NCBI GenBank assembly: GCA_017412705.1
Contig: JAFPWS010000063.1
Coordinates: 1 to 39,052 of the forward strand
DNA from: Prevotella sp.
Lineage (GTDB): Bacteria; Bacteroidota; Bacteroidia; Bacteroidales; Bacteroidaceae
Reading direction: 5' to 3'
DNA length: 39,052 bases
Of the stretch, positions 7,851 through 14,990 are shown one piece after another (position 1 is the stretch's first letter; each line of letters opens with the position of its first letter). The notes beneath the pieces were generated by a model that did no database searches, had not been told where the DNA came from, and saw only the letters and a program-made list of their open reading frames with translations. The position numbers and the translations under genes were made by a program.

Positions 7851-9113
7851 TTATTCTTCTACGCTCCAGTCTTCGTCGTCCTCGAAGTTGATGCCCCAGA
7901 CGATGCAGCAGTATTTCACGAAGGGTGCAGGCATGGCACCAATCTTGGTGATGGCATTGTTGAAGGCTGTCTCCACGCTGGTGTTCGTAGCCGTATTGCC
8001 CACACTTGCGAAGAATCCGTGGAAGCTGTTGCCGGCTGCGCTGCCGCTGGTGCTGCCGAACCACACGTTGCGAATGCTGCGGATGTTGTCCTGGAAATCG
8101 GTGATGGAGTTGTAGCTGTAGGGCGACTCCACATAGCTGATGTCGCCAGCGCTGAAGGGGTTGGCAATCTTTGCCGTTCCCACCTCGTTGGCAATGCCTA
8201 CGCATGAGCCCTCGTCGTTGGAGAGCACCTGGGCAATGGCAGCCTTCAGGCTGGGGAACGTGCTGTTAGAGTCTGCCAAGCCTGCCGTGGTGAGGTTGGT
8301 GCCATACGACAAGCCTTTCTCCGTCTCGTAGTCCAGACCGGCAGCCTCTACGACAGCCACGCGGTTGGCATTGGCACTGGTTACACCCTCCCAAGCTACT
8401 TGCAGCTGGAAGCAGCGCTGTTTCAGCAGGGTGCAGATGGTCTGGGCATACTTCAGCTCCTGAGCACCCGTAATCTTCTCGAAGTTCTTGTAGGTGTCGT
8501 TTTCCTGGAACTCAGAAACCTTGCGGGGCTGTCCGTTGCGGAAGAGGATGAACTCCAGGGCGTGGAATCCCAGGGTTGTGGCATCCTCGAGCATCTCTTC
8601 GCTCATGCCGTTGTTGAAGTAGCTGAGCAACAGCGAGCGGTTCAGCGGCCAGGAGTCAATGGTGGGGTCGATGTCGAAGTCGGAGGCGGCACCCATCAGG
8701 AAAGCCTCCGAGCGCTCCCAGTTCTCACGGGCGGCCTTGAAGTCGGCGCATGCCGTGTTGATTTGGCTCTGGGTGATGTTGTTGACGGTCAGACCGTTCA
8801 GCGTCTTCTCCAAGTCTTCCACGTCGTCGGCCAGGCTGGTGTAGGTGGGTACGATGACGTTGCTGACCAGGTTGGTGAGCACTTGGCGCAGGTAGGTTTG
8901 CTGGTCGCTGGTGAGGTCGGCATTCTCAATGAGTGCATTGGCCGCTTCGAAGTTGACCACTACCTCGCCGCAGGCCTCGATGGCAGCGATGCCGTAGGTG
9001 CGGTCCTTGTACTTGCTGTCGTCGGAAGAGGTGTTGTTGTCGTTGTCACTGTTACAAGCAGTGAATGAAAGACCCATCATGAGGGTCGTCATGAGATAAA
9101 AAATCTTTTTCAT
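7851..9113 (-). CDS. Imelysin-family lipoprotein (peptidase M75-like)
   Basis: The 420-residue product has a lipoprotein signal (MKKIFYLMTTLMMGLSFTAC, Cys20) followed by a low-complexity Asn/Asp linker. The imelysin GxHxxE motif is present as GFHALE (182-187), within the typical two-lobed all-helical fold; a run of helices with VAWEGVTSANANRV and a late DFQDNIRSIRNVWFG support the assignment. The family includes EfeO/Algp7-like metal-binding proteins and IrpA; peptidase activity is generally doubted. It lies 33 bp downstream of the porin gene and 27 bp upstream of the di-heme protein, so an operon for uptake of iron or another metal or ligand is likely. Confidence 0.92.
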   Translation of the reverse strand: MKKIFYLMTTLMMGLSFTACNSDNDNNTSSDDSKYKDRTYGIAAIEACGEVVVNFEAANALIENADLTSDQQTYLRQVLTNLVSNVIVPTYTSLADDVEDLEKTLNGLTVNNITQSQINTACADFKAARENWERSEAFLMGAASDFDIDPTIDSWPLNRSLLLSYFNNGMSEEMLEDATTLGFHALEFILFRNGQPRKVSEFQENDTYKNFEKITGAQELKYAQTICTLLKQRCFQLQVAWEGVTSANANRVAVVEAAGLDYETEKGLSYGTNLTTAGLADSNSTFPSLKAAIAQVLSNDEGSCVGIANEVGTAKIANPFSAGDISYVESPYSYNSITDFQDNIRSIRNVWFGSTSGSAAGNSFHGFFASVGNTATNTSVETAFNNAITKIGAMPAPFVKYCCIVWGINFEDDEDWSVEE

Positions 9114-9146
9114 TGTCTTTGTTTGATAAATGTGGTTATAACTTGT

Positions 9147-10541
9147 CTATTGTTTCTTCAGTTCGTTCAGCTGGCGCTGCAGATCGTTGATGCGCTCGTT
9201 CAGACGGTCAATGTCTGCCTGTTCCTTCTTTGCCAGCTGGCGATGTCCCAGTTCGAACCATCCCTCATAGGCAATACCGAAGTTCAGTGAGGGCTCATCG
9301 TTGTATAACGACTTCAGGAAGCGCTTCGAGTACTCTGCCTTGATGACAATCTGCTTGATGGGGAAGTAGTTGATGCCCAGTGCCATGCGCTTCACCGCCG
9401 TATAGTCGTAGTCGGTGCCTTTCGTGGAGCTGGCGTAGGGGTTGTAGGCCTCGTAGCGTCCAAAAAGGTAGAGCTTCTGGTTGTGCTTGCGGGTGTACTC
9501 TATTTGTGAGAAGAGGTCGTAGCCTGCCTCGATGCCTACGGCGTAAGCATTGCCGCTGACAAAAGCCGAATGCTTGTAAGGCGACTTTGAGTTCAGGCGG
9601 TTGTAGACATATTTCAGCTGTTCGGCATCGCTCAGATAACCATAGTCTGCCTGACCGCGTACTATCCAGTTGTGTCCCTGGTAGGTGAAATCGATGGCTC
9701 CGATAGCCACCTTGCCTTTGTATTCGGCATCTACGCCATTGGCATTGTTGGGATAGCTGTTGCCGATGCTGTGTCCGTAGTAGGCACTCAGGCCAATGCG
9801 CAGACCCGGTACGGTGTAGTTGTCTAAGCGCACTGCCAGGCCGTATTTGTTGGCAACGTCGAACTCCAGTGGCGACTTGGGACCTTTCTTAATCCAGCTC
9901 GTGTTGGTGAAGTTGTCACTGTTCAGGCCTGCCAGGAACTGTGCCTCATAGCGGAAGTCGCCATGGCGGCCCCAAAACGAGACACCCGTCTGGTGCCATG
10001 TCGAGGGCATGATGGTATTCTCGCCCTCAGGACGATATACGGTAAAGAAGTTCAGGGGTTCGTGGTGGGCATTGTTCAGACCAACAGGTACAACGATGTG
10101 TCCTGCACGGACATTGGCCCAGCGGGCAAATGATTTCTGAAGCCAGAATTGCTCTAACTCTACCTCACCGCCTTTCTCGGTTTCCTGTTCCCATTCACCG
10201 CCTTCTTCGTCTTCCTTCTCATAGGCGATGCCGTTGCCGCCGTGCTCGAACTCTATCTCGGTGCCGAAGCTCCAACCTTTGCCGAAGTCATAGCCTAAAA
10301 AAATGACGGCATGGGGAATGTCGAATCTGCCATGCGAGGGGTCATCCTTATGGGCCTCAGGCTGACTGTAACGACTGACGTGGTCACTGTAGAAGTTTCG
10401 TGAATAGACAGCCTCACCGTAGCCGCCGATTGATAAACGTGAGCCCACCTTCTGCAGGAATGTGCTGTCGCCAGCATTCTCCTGGGCGCTGGCAGTCATC
10501 ACTGATGCAATGACCAATAATGTGAAAACAAATCTTTTCAT
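9147..10541 (-). CDS. Outer-membrane porin (OprO/OprP-like)
   Basis: The first Met of the open frame (10601) would add 20 non-signal residues; the internal ATG at 10541 gives a clean signal peptide (MKRFVFTLLVIASVMTASAQ), lies 30 bp after the -7 box and is chosen. The mature protein starts with a beta-strand pattern (LSIGGYGEAVYSRNF). It continues with porin-type strands such as FDIPHAVIFLGYDFGKGW and AGHIVVPVGLNN, plus an acidic extracellular loop rich in Glu and Gly near residues 120-145. The C-terminus is an unusual short coiled coil (IDRLNERINDLQRQLNELKKQ) that would sit in the periplasm. It is first in the unit with imelysin and the di-heme protein, so it may admit their substrate; the substrate itself is not evident. 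Confidence 0.87.
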   Translation of the reverse strand: MKRFVFTLLVIASVMTASAQENAGDSTFLQKVGSRLSIGGYGEAVYSRNFYSDHVSRYSQPEAHKDDPSHGRFDIPHAVIFLGYDFGKGWSFGTEIEFEHGGNGIAYEKEDEEGGEWEQETEKGGEVELEQFWLQKSFARWANVRAGHIVVPVGLNNAHHEPLNFFTVYRPEGENTIMPSTWHQTGVSFWGRHGDFRYEAQFLAGLNSDNFTNTSWIKKGPKSPLEFDVANKYGLAVRLDNYTVPGLRIGLSAYYGHSIGNSYPNNANGVDAEYKGKVAIGAIDFTYQGHNWIVRGQADYGYLSDAEQLKYVYNRLNSKSPYKHSAFVSGNAYAVGIEAGYDLFSQIEYTRKHNQKLYLFGRYEAYNPYASSTKGTDYDYTAVKRMALGINYFPIKQIVIKAEYSKRFLKSLYNDEPSLNFGIAYEGWFELGHRQLAKKEQADIDRLNERINDLQRQLNELKKQ

Positions 10542-10570
10542 CTTTTTTGTCTTTTTTTCAAATTCGGCTG

Positions 10571-10601
10571 CAAAGGTACGGGGAATCGACGGGTTCGACA
10601 A
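10571..10601 (-). promoter_or_regulatory. Promoter of the porin-imelysin-DHOR unit
   Basis: On the minus strand TTG (10599-10601) and TACCTTTG (10571-10578) are separated by 20 bp, an excellent match to the Bacteroidota promoter. It is divergent from the promoter of the hemerythrin-LuxR gene, 31 bp away. Confidence 0.8.
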
Positions 10602-10632
10602 TACCTAATAATAATGAAATTGTTTTAAAAAG

Positions 10633-10663
10633 TTGCACGTTTCATGGGAAATGATTAATTTTG
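10633..10663 (+). promoter_or_regulatory. Promoter of the hemerythrin-LuxR gene
   Basis: TTG (10633-10635), a 20-bp gap and TAATTTTG (10656-10663) followed by CAG match the Bacteroidota promoter. The start codon is 38 bp downstream. Confidence 0.8.
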
Positions 10664-10701
10664 CAGCGTCATAGAGTATATTAATACAAGGTATAGGTAT
10701 T

Positions 10702-11661
10702 ATGAAGAATCTGAAAATGTATGAGCCTACAGATAAGATGATAACGCTTATCAAGGACAACTATAGTGTACTGCAGGCACTTGGCTCGTTTGGCATCAAT
10801 CTTGGCTTTGGCGACAAGACGGTTCGCGAGACCTGCGAGATGAACCATGTGGATACCTATACGTTCCTGGCGGTAGTCAATTTCACCATTAATGACTTCA
10901 CCAATTTTGAGGATGACGAGCAAATCAGCGTTCCTACACTGCTGCACTATCTTGAGGCCAGTCACGCCTATTACCTTGATTTCCAGCTGCCTTTCATCCG
11001 CAGGGAACTGGAGGAGAGCCTATCACACGACGACCAGCTGGGCCACCTCATTATGCGCCTCTATGACGAGTATGCGCAGGAGATACGTCGCCACATGAAG
11101 TACGAGGAAAAGACCCTTTTCCCCTATGTCCAGTCTCTGCTTGACGGCCAGCCCATGAACGACTATAACATCGAGACCTTCTCGAAGCACCATGAGCAGA
11201 CCGACAAGAAGTTGCGTGAGGTTAAGCTGATGATTATCAAATACTTGCCGTCTGACGCACACCTGAACAACAAGCTGACGGCTACCCTTTACGATATCTA
11301 CAACAACGAGGAGTGGCTGCACCAGCATGCCGAGGTCGAAGACCACATCTTCACCCCTGCCATCCGTCGTTTGGAGCACCAGACCAAGCAGCAGGATGTC
11401 ACCAAGAACATCTCGACGATGGTATTCAAGGGCGGTCAGGACAATGCCGACGCACTTTCCGAGCGTGAGCGTGAGGTGATTGTTGCCGTGGTGCAGGGTA
11501 TGCAGAACAAGGAAATAGCCGACCACTTGTGCATCAGCATCAACACGGTCATTACCCATCGCCGTAATATTGCCCGCAAACTACAGATTCACTCAGCAGC
11601 CGGATTGACTATTTATGCCATTGTCAACGGCCTTATAGACATCACCAGTGTGAAGCTCTAA
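10702..11661 (+). CDS. Hemerythrin-like (RIC/ScdA-type) domain fused to LuxR-type HTH
   Basis: The 319-residue protein has three parts. Residues about 8-60 resemble the ScdA_N/DUF542 domain of RIC di-iron proteins, but the usual Cys-Cys-Gly-Gly is replaced by LGFGD, so its Cys pair is missing. Residues about 78-225 form a hemerythrin-like helical bundle with candidate iron ligands His82/His88, the pair His131...Glu135 (HMKYE), His163/His164 and His209...Glu213 (HAEVE). Residues 252-312 are a LuxR/NarL-type HTH (LSEREREVIVAVVQG, NKEIADHL, NTVITHRRNIARKL). It is best read as a cytoplasmic regulator whose output is gated by a di-iron site sensing oxygen, NO or redox state; the ligand is inferred from the family. 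It converges on a second LuxR gene with a very similar HTH and is divergent from the porin/di-heme unit, a possible target. Confidence 0.88.
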   Translation: MKNLKMYEPTDKMITLIKDNYSVLQALGSFGINLGFGDKTVRETCEMNHVDTYTFLAVVNFTINDFTNFEDDEQISVPTLLHYLEASHAYYLDFQLPFIRRELEESLSHDDQLGHLIMRLYDEYAQEIRRHMKYEEKTLFPYVQSLLDGQPMNDYNIETFSKHHEQTDKKLREVKLMIIKYLPSDAHLNNKLTATLYDIYNNEEWLHQHAEVEDHIFTPAIRRLEHQTKQQDVTKNISTMVFKGGQDNADALSEREREVIVAVVQGMQNKEIADHLCISINTVITHRRNIARKLQIHSAAGLTIYAIVNGLIDITSVKL

Positions 11662-11668
11662 TAAATCA

Positions 11669-12259
11669 TCAGATTTTATTGATGTCCACGTAACCGTGCA
11701 TGACAGCATAGATTGTGAGGGCAGAGACTGACTTCATGCCAAGCTTGTCCATGATGTTCTTGCGGTGCGTGATGACAGTAGACAGGCTGATGTTAAGGCG
11801 GTCGGCAATCTCCTTATTGATATAGCCTTGGACGATGAGCGACATGACTTCTATCTCGCGGTCGGTGAGGATGCGCTGCTGCAGTGCCTGTGGCATGGGG
11901 GGCAGGTTGCGTCCTCCGGAATGGGCATGTTGCTCAAGCATGAGCAGCTGGCGTATGAGCTGAGGCTCCGGCTGGTTGATGCAGAGCGAATGGAAGTCGG
12001 CGAGCTGCGAGGTGTCGGAGAACGAGAGGGTAAGAACAATGGTCTTACGCCGTCGCTGGGCGAAGAAGGAACGGTGGGTGAGGACGATGTCAAGCGATAC
12101 GAAGTAGTGGAAATACTGGTCGGGCTGGTTAGCCTCAAGTTCAGCCAACGAGCCGTAAGTGTCCACAGTCATGATAGGAAGCACGTTTTGCAGTATCTGC
12201 TTCAGTCCGATGACGGACAACGTGTTGGCATCAATAATGGCAATCTTGGGACGAATCAT
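11669..12259 (-). CDS. NarL/LuxR-type regulator with degenerate receiver domain
   Basis: The 196-residue product has a receiver-like N-terminal half (PKIAIIDANTLSVIGLKQIL) and a LuxR HTH (LTDREIEVMSLIVQGYINKEIADRLNISLSTVITHRKNIMDKL). Of the receiver residues only Asp10 of the acidic pair is present; Asp57 (SLDIVL) may be the phosphate acceptor, while the conserved late Lys is not obvious. Phosphorylation control is therefore uncertain. Its ATG overlaps the stop of the RelA/SpoT-type gene by four bases, so it is translated as the last gene of that unit, and it ends 7 bp from the convergent hemerythrin-LuxR gene. The HTH is closely similar to that neighbour's, suggesting overlapping targets. 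Confidence 0.87.
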   Translation of the reverse strand: MIRPKIAIIDANTLSVIGLKQILQNVLPIMTVDTYGSLAELEANQPDQYFHYFVSLDIVLTHRSFFAQRRRKTIVLTLSFSDTSQLADFHSLCINQPEPQLIRQLLMLEQHAHSGGRNLPPMPQALQQRILTDREIEVMSLIVQGYINKEIADRLNISLSTVITHRKNIMDKLGMKSVSALTIYAVMHGYVDINKI

Positions 12260-13350
12260 TTGTTCATGAATTCAAGCCTGCTGGCTTGCTCGTACACAAT
12301 GTTGGCCAATACCTCGTTTTGCGCCATAGGACCGTTGACCATGTCGAAGAGTCCGACAATGCCAGGCTTGCCTCCGCCAGACTTGAGAATGTAGACAATG
12401 CATAGGTTCTGCAGTCCTACACTCTCTGAAAGAATGTCGATGTCGGTACTGCCAAGCTGGTAGAGTGCCAGCTGGTAGGCATCGTTGAAGTTGTCGTGCT
12501 GGAGTTTCTCGACATCGGCAAGTGTCTTCATGCCTATCAACCTTAGGACAGACAGGTAGGGGCGGAGATTGGCTTCGTGTATCTCAGCCTGCGTGATGGC
12601 TGCAATCTTGCGGTTGAGCTTGTCGAAGGGGCGCAGGTTGAGATAGCTACGGAAGGTGTCACCGTCGAGCTGAACCTCGTCGAGCTTGCCGCTCTGGACA
12701 AGGCTTTGGGCACGCCGGCGATAGTCGGTAATAGCGGTACGGATACGGCTGAACTCGTTGTCGGCGAGTTCGAGCAGTCCTGCCAGGCGGCTCAAGTTAC
12801 GGTGGTACTCCACAGGAGTCTCTATCTCGCTCTTGTAGCCGATGTCATGCTGGATGGCCGACCATACATGCTGTAGTGCAGTACGCATCTGGAGCTCGAA
12901 CGCAATGGTGTTGAGCTCTGGCATCTGGGGATTGTAATAGAGCGACTTGGGCAGTCGGCAGATGTAGTGCAACGAGTTGTAGCCGAAGCTGTTGAACTCG
13001 TGCTGTTTACGCTTGTCTACGGAATTGGGCCAGTCGACGTCGAAGAGGGTCTCTGCCATGGAGGCTATGCGGTCAACATCCTCGTTGTAGAAGGTGATGA
13101 TGCGGGCACCGAAGATATCGGTAATGTTTGCCAGCGACGCATATTTGTGACCCTTACGGTGGAGCTTGCCCGCCAATGATTGCTCTTCCTTGATGCGAGA
13201 CTCCATGGTGTTGACTTCGATACCACTCTGATGGATAAGCTCCTTGAGATGCTTTGTGACAATCTCTTGCAGCTTCTTGAAAATGGGCATTTGTGAGCGA
13301 TACTCCTCGAGCAGCATTTCGCCGTGCAAGTCCAGTCCGTAGTTGTCCAT
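12256..13350 (-). CDS. RelA/SpoT-domain alarmone synthetase-like protein
   Basis: The 364-residue protein has the RelA/SpoT synthetase domain at about 45-180. Landmarks are SRIKEE (51-56), KYASLANITDIFGARII with Asp78 and Arg83, FGYNSLHY (122-129) and FELQMRTALQHVW with Glu152. No HD hydrolase domain precedes it and there are no TGS/ACT domains, so it is a small alarmone synthetase type with an extra C-terminal helical region of about 170 residues of unclear role. The expected reaction is pyrophosphate transfer from ATP to GTP or GDP to make (p)ppGpp. It sits 10 bp after the STAS gene and overlaps the LuxR gene, tying alarmone synthesis to a partner-switching module. Confidence 0.88.
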   Translation of the reverse strand: MDNYGLDLHGEMLLEEYRSQMPIFKKLQEIVTKHLKELIHQSGIEVNTMESRIKEEQSLAGKLHRKGHKYASLANITDIFGARIITFYNEDVDRIASMAETLFDVDWPNSVDKRKQHEFNSFGYNSLHYICRLPKSLYYNPQMPELNTIAFELQMRTALQHVWSAIQHDIGYKSEIETPVEYHRNLSRLAGLLELADNEFSRIRTAITDYRRRAQSLVQSGKLDEVQLDGDTFRSYLNLRPFDKLNRKIAAITQAEIHEANLRPYLSVLRLIGMKTLADVEKLQHDNFNDAYQLALYQLGSTDIDILSESVGLQNLCIVYILKSGGGKPGIVGLFDMVNGPMAQNEVLANIVYEQASRLEFMNK

Positions 13351-13360
13351 CGTAATCCTC

Positions 13361-13663
13361 TTAACGAATCTCGAACAGGTTGAAGAAACCTGTCATCATG
13401 AAGACCTTCTTGATCTCGTCGTTGATGTTTTCAATAATTACTTTTCCGCCCTTAGCTGAAGCTTCCTTGCGGATGGTGAGGAACAAACGCAGACCAGAGC
13501 TGCTGATGTACTCCAAGTCCTTGCAGTCAAGGGTAATCGCCTTGTTGGCGTTCTCCAGCAATGGGGTGATTTCCTGCTGGGCCTTTACGGCTGCAGGGGT
13601 GTCAAGGCGGCCGCTAATGGTTGCCAGCATGCCGTCGTTTTGTTCTTTAATGTCGAAAGTCAT
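13361..13663 (-). CDS. STAS-domain anti-sigma factor antagonist (SpoIIAA/RsbV-like)
   Basis: The 100-residue protein is a single STAS domain (GRLDTPAAVKAQQEI, ITLDCKDLEYISSSGLRLFL, GGKVIIENINDEIKKVF). The SSSG motif at 54-57 places the phosphorylatable Ser at residue 55 by alignment with SpoIIAA. Such proteins are switched by the kinase encoded just upstream, whose gene overlaps this one by four bases. The classic target is a sigma factor, but none is encoded in this unit, so the partner may be another protein. Confidence 0.93.
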   Translation of the reverse strand: MTFDIKEQNDGMLATISGRLDTPAAVKAQQEITPLLENANKAITLDCKDLEYISSSGLRLFLTIRKEASAKGGKVIIENINDEIKKVFMMTGFFNLFEIR

Positions 13664-14097
13664 AATTCGTTGTTTAATGTCTTTGTTAGTGTGAGCACGT
13701 TCTTGTTATCAACGTATTGATAGCTGATGTCGTCCATGATTTGGCGCACCAGGAAGATGCCCAGACCACCGATAGGCCGTTCCTCGGCTGACAGCGTAGT
13801 GTCTGCGTCGGGTGTCTGGGTGGGGTCGAAGGGTGTTCCTGAGTCGCTGAGGACGCATGTAAGCTGCTCACCATTTGTTTTAATGTCAATGTCCACCGTG
13901 CCTGCCGTGCCCTCAGGGTAGGCGTAGGTCATGACGTTGACTACGGCTTCCTCGAGGGCAAGGTTCAGACTCATGGTGAAAGACATGTCAAGCCCAGCCT
14001 CTTCGGCGATGTTGTCGATGAACTCATTGAGCTGCGGTATGGTTTCAATGTCGTTGGGCAGCGTGAGTCGGCGTTCGATGGTGGGACGAGCTTGCAT
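13660..14097 (-). CDS. RsbW/SpoIIAB-like serine kinase (anti-sigma-factor type)
   Basis: The 145-residue protein is a GHKL-type ATPase. It shows the N box (NLALEEAVVNVMTYAYP, Glu49/Glu50, Asn54), a G1-like box (SDSGTPFDP, Asp85) and a G2-like box (RPIGGLGIFLVRQIMD, 107-122). In the family it phosphorylates its STAS antagonist and binds a target protein when the antagonist is phosphorylated. It overlaps the STAS gene by four bases and starts 34 bp after the lipoprotein gene. No cognate sigma factor or PP2C phosphatase is visible in the window. Confidence 0.92.
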   Translation of the reverse strand: MQARPTIERRLTLPNDIETIPQLNEFIDNIAEEAGLDMSFTMSLNLALEEAVVNVMTYAYPEGTAGTVDIDIKTNGEQLTCVLSDSGTPFDPTQTPDADTTLSAEERPIGGLGIFLVRQIMDDISYQYVDNKNVLTLTKTLNNEL

Positions 14098-14131
14098 GTT
14101 CTTTATTTGTTTCGTTTAAATGATGACAATG

Positions 14132-14932
14132 TTATTTAATGATAGCCTTACGGGCAGCCTCAATCTTGTCCTTAGCTTCGTTGACCTGAGTCTTCAGCTC
14201 GTCAACGGTGGTAGCGTTGAGCACATCCAGAGGAGCGATAGCATCTGCGATGGGCTTGATCTCAGGATCGTACTGAGCCAGACGGTTAACAGCGTCGAGG
14301 ATGAGGACGATGCGGAAAGAAACGTTGGCAGCGGCCTCGTCGTCGAAGATGCTGAGGAACTTGTCAGAGTTCTTGCTGGCAACGAAGAGCTGCTCAACAA
14401 GAGCTGCAGAAGCGAGCTGCCAGAACTGGTTGATGCGGCCATTCTGCTCCATGCCTTCATAGAGGGCGGTAGAGGTCTCGTAAAGCGTACCGCTGTCCTC
14501 GATGTTCTTGAACGAAGGATCATTGATGTCAGCAGACAGCTTGGCAATAGCCTTGTCGTAGTCCTCAACGGGCATCTCATAGAGAGAGGCAATCTTCTTA
14601 TCTACGTTCAGAGCGCTCAGTATACGATACTTCTCTGCCAGAGTGGTGGCTTCGTCGGCAACGCTGGGGCTGAGCAGATAGTCAGGCTTAACCTGCTTCT
14701 CTTCTTTGGTCAAAGCCAGACCGCCATTGTTCTCCTGCAGGAAGGGCAGCTGGGGCAGCTTGCTGATTTCAGCAGCGATACTGTCGAAGTGCATCTTAAT
14801 GCTGGCCTCAATCTGCTGCTGTTCAAAACTCTTCAGAGTGTCTGCCTCTTCTGTGGCCTGAGTCTTTTTGCCTCCGCAGGCTGCAAAGGCAATAGCTACA
14901 AATGCGATAGCTAAAACTGATAATTTCTTCAT
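14132..14932 (-). CDS. Helical lipoprotein, unknown function
   Basis: The 266-residue product has a lipoprotein signal (MKKLSVLAIAFVAIAFAAC, Cys19). The mature part is mostly helical and rich in Ala, Glu and Lys (KSFEQQQIEASIKMHFDSIA, VDELKTQVNEAKDKIEAA), without recognisable enzymatic motifs. It lies between the exporter gene (58 bp upstream) and the kinase gene, on the same strand. It could be an envelope stress sensor or an exporter accessory feeding the cytoplasmic switch, but nothing in the sequence demonstrates this. Confidence 0.85.
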   Translation of the reverse strand: MKKLSVLAIAFVAIAFAACGGKKTQATEEADTLKSFEQQQIEASIKMHFDSIAAEISKLPQLPFLQENNGGLALTKEEKQVKPDYLLSPSVADEATTLAEKYRILSALNVDKKIASLYEMPVEDYDKAIAKLSADINDPSFKNIEDSGTLYETSTALYEGMEQNGRINQFWQLASAALVEQLFVASKNSDKFLSIFDDEAAANVSFRIVLILDAVNRLAQYDPEIKPIADAIAPLDVLNATTVDELKTQVNEAKDKIEAARKAIIK

Positions 14933-14990
14933 TGCTTTTTTTAATTTTAAGTTATTAATAATGTTATTTGTTAATTTGCTTGTTAATGTT

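Noticed and set aside
8400-9068. Plus-strand open frame of 222 codons
   Set aside because: It is the antisense of the imelysin gene; the GxHxxE motif and lipobox are on the minus strand.
14120-14914. Long plus-strand open frame
   Set aside because: It mirrors the helical lipoprotein gene on the minus strand, which has a lipobox and operon context.
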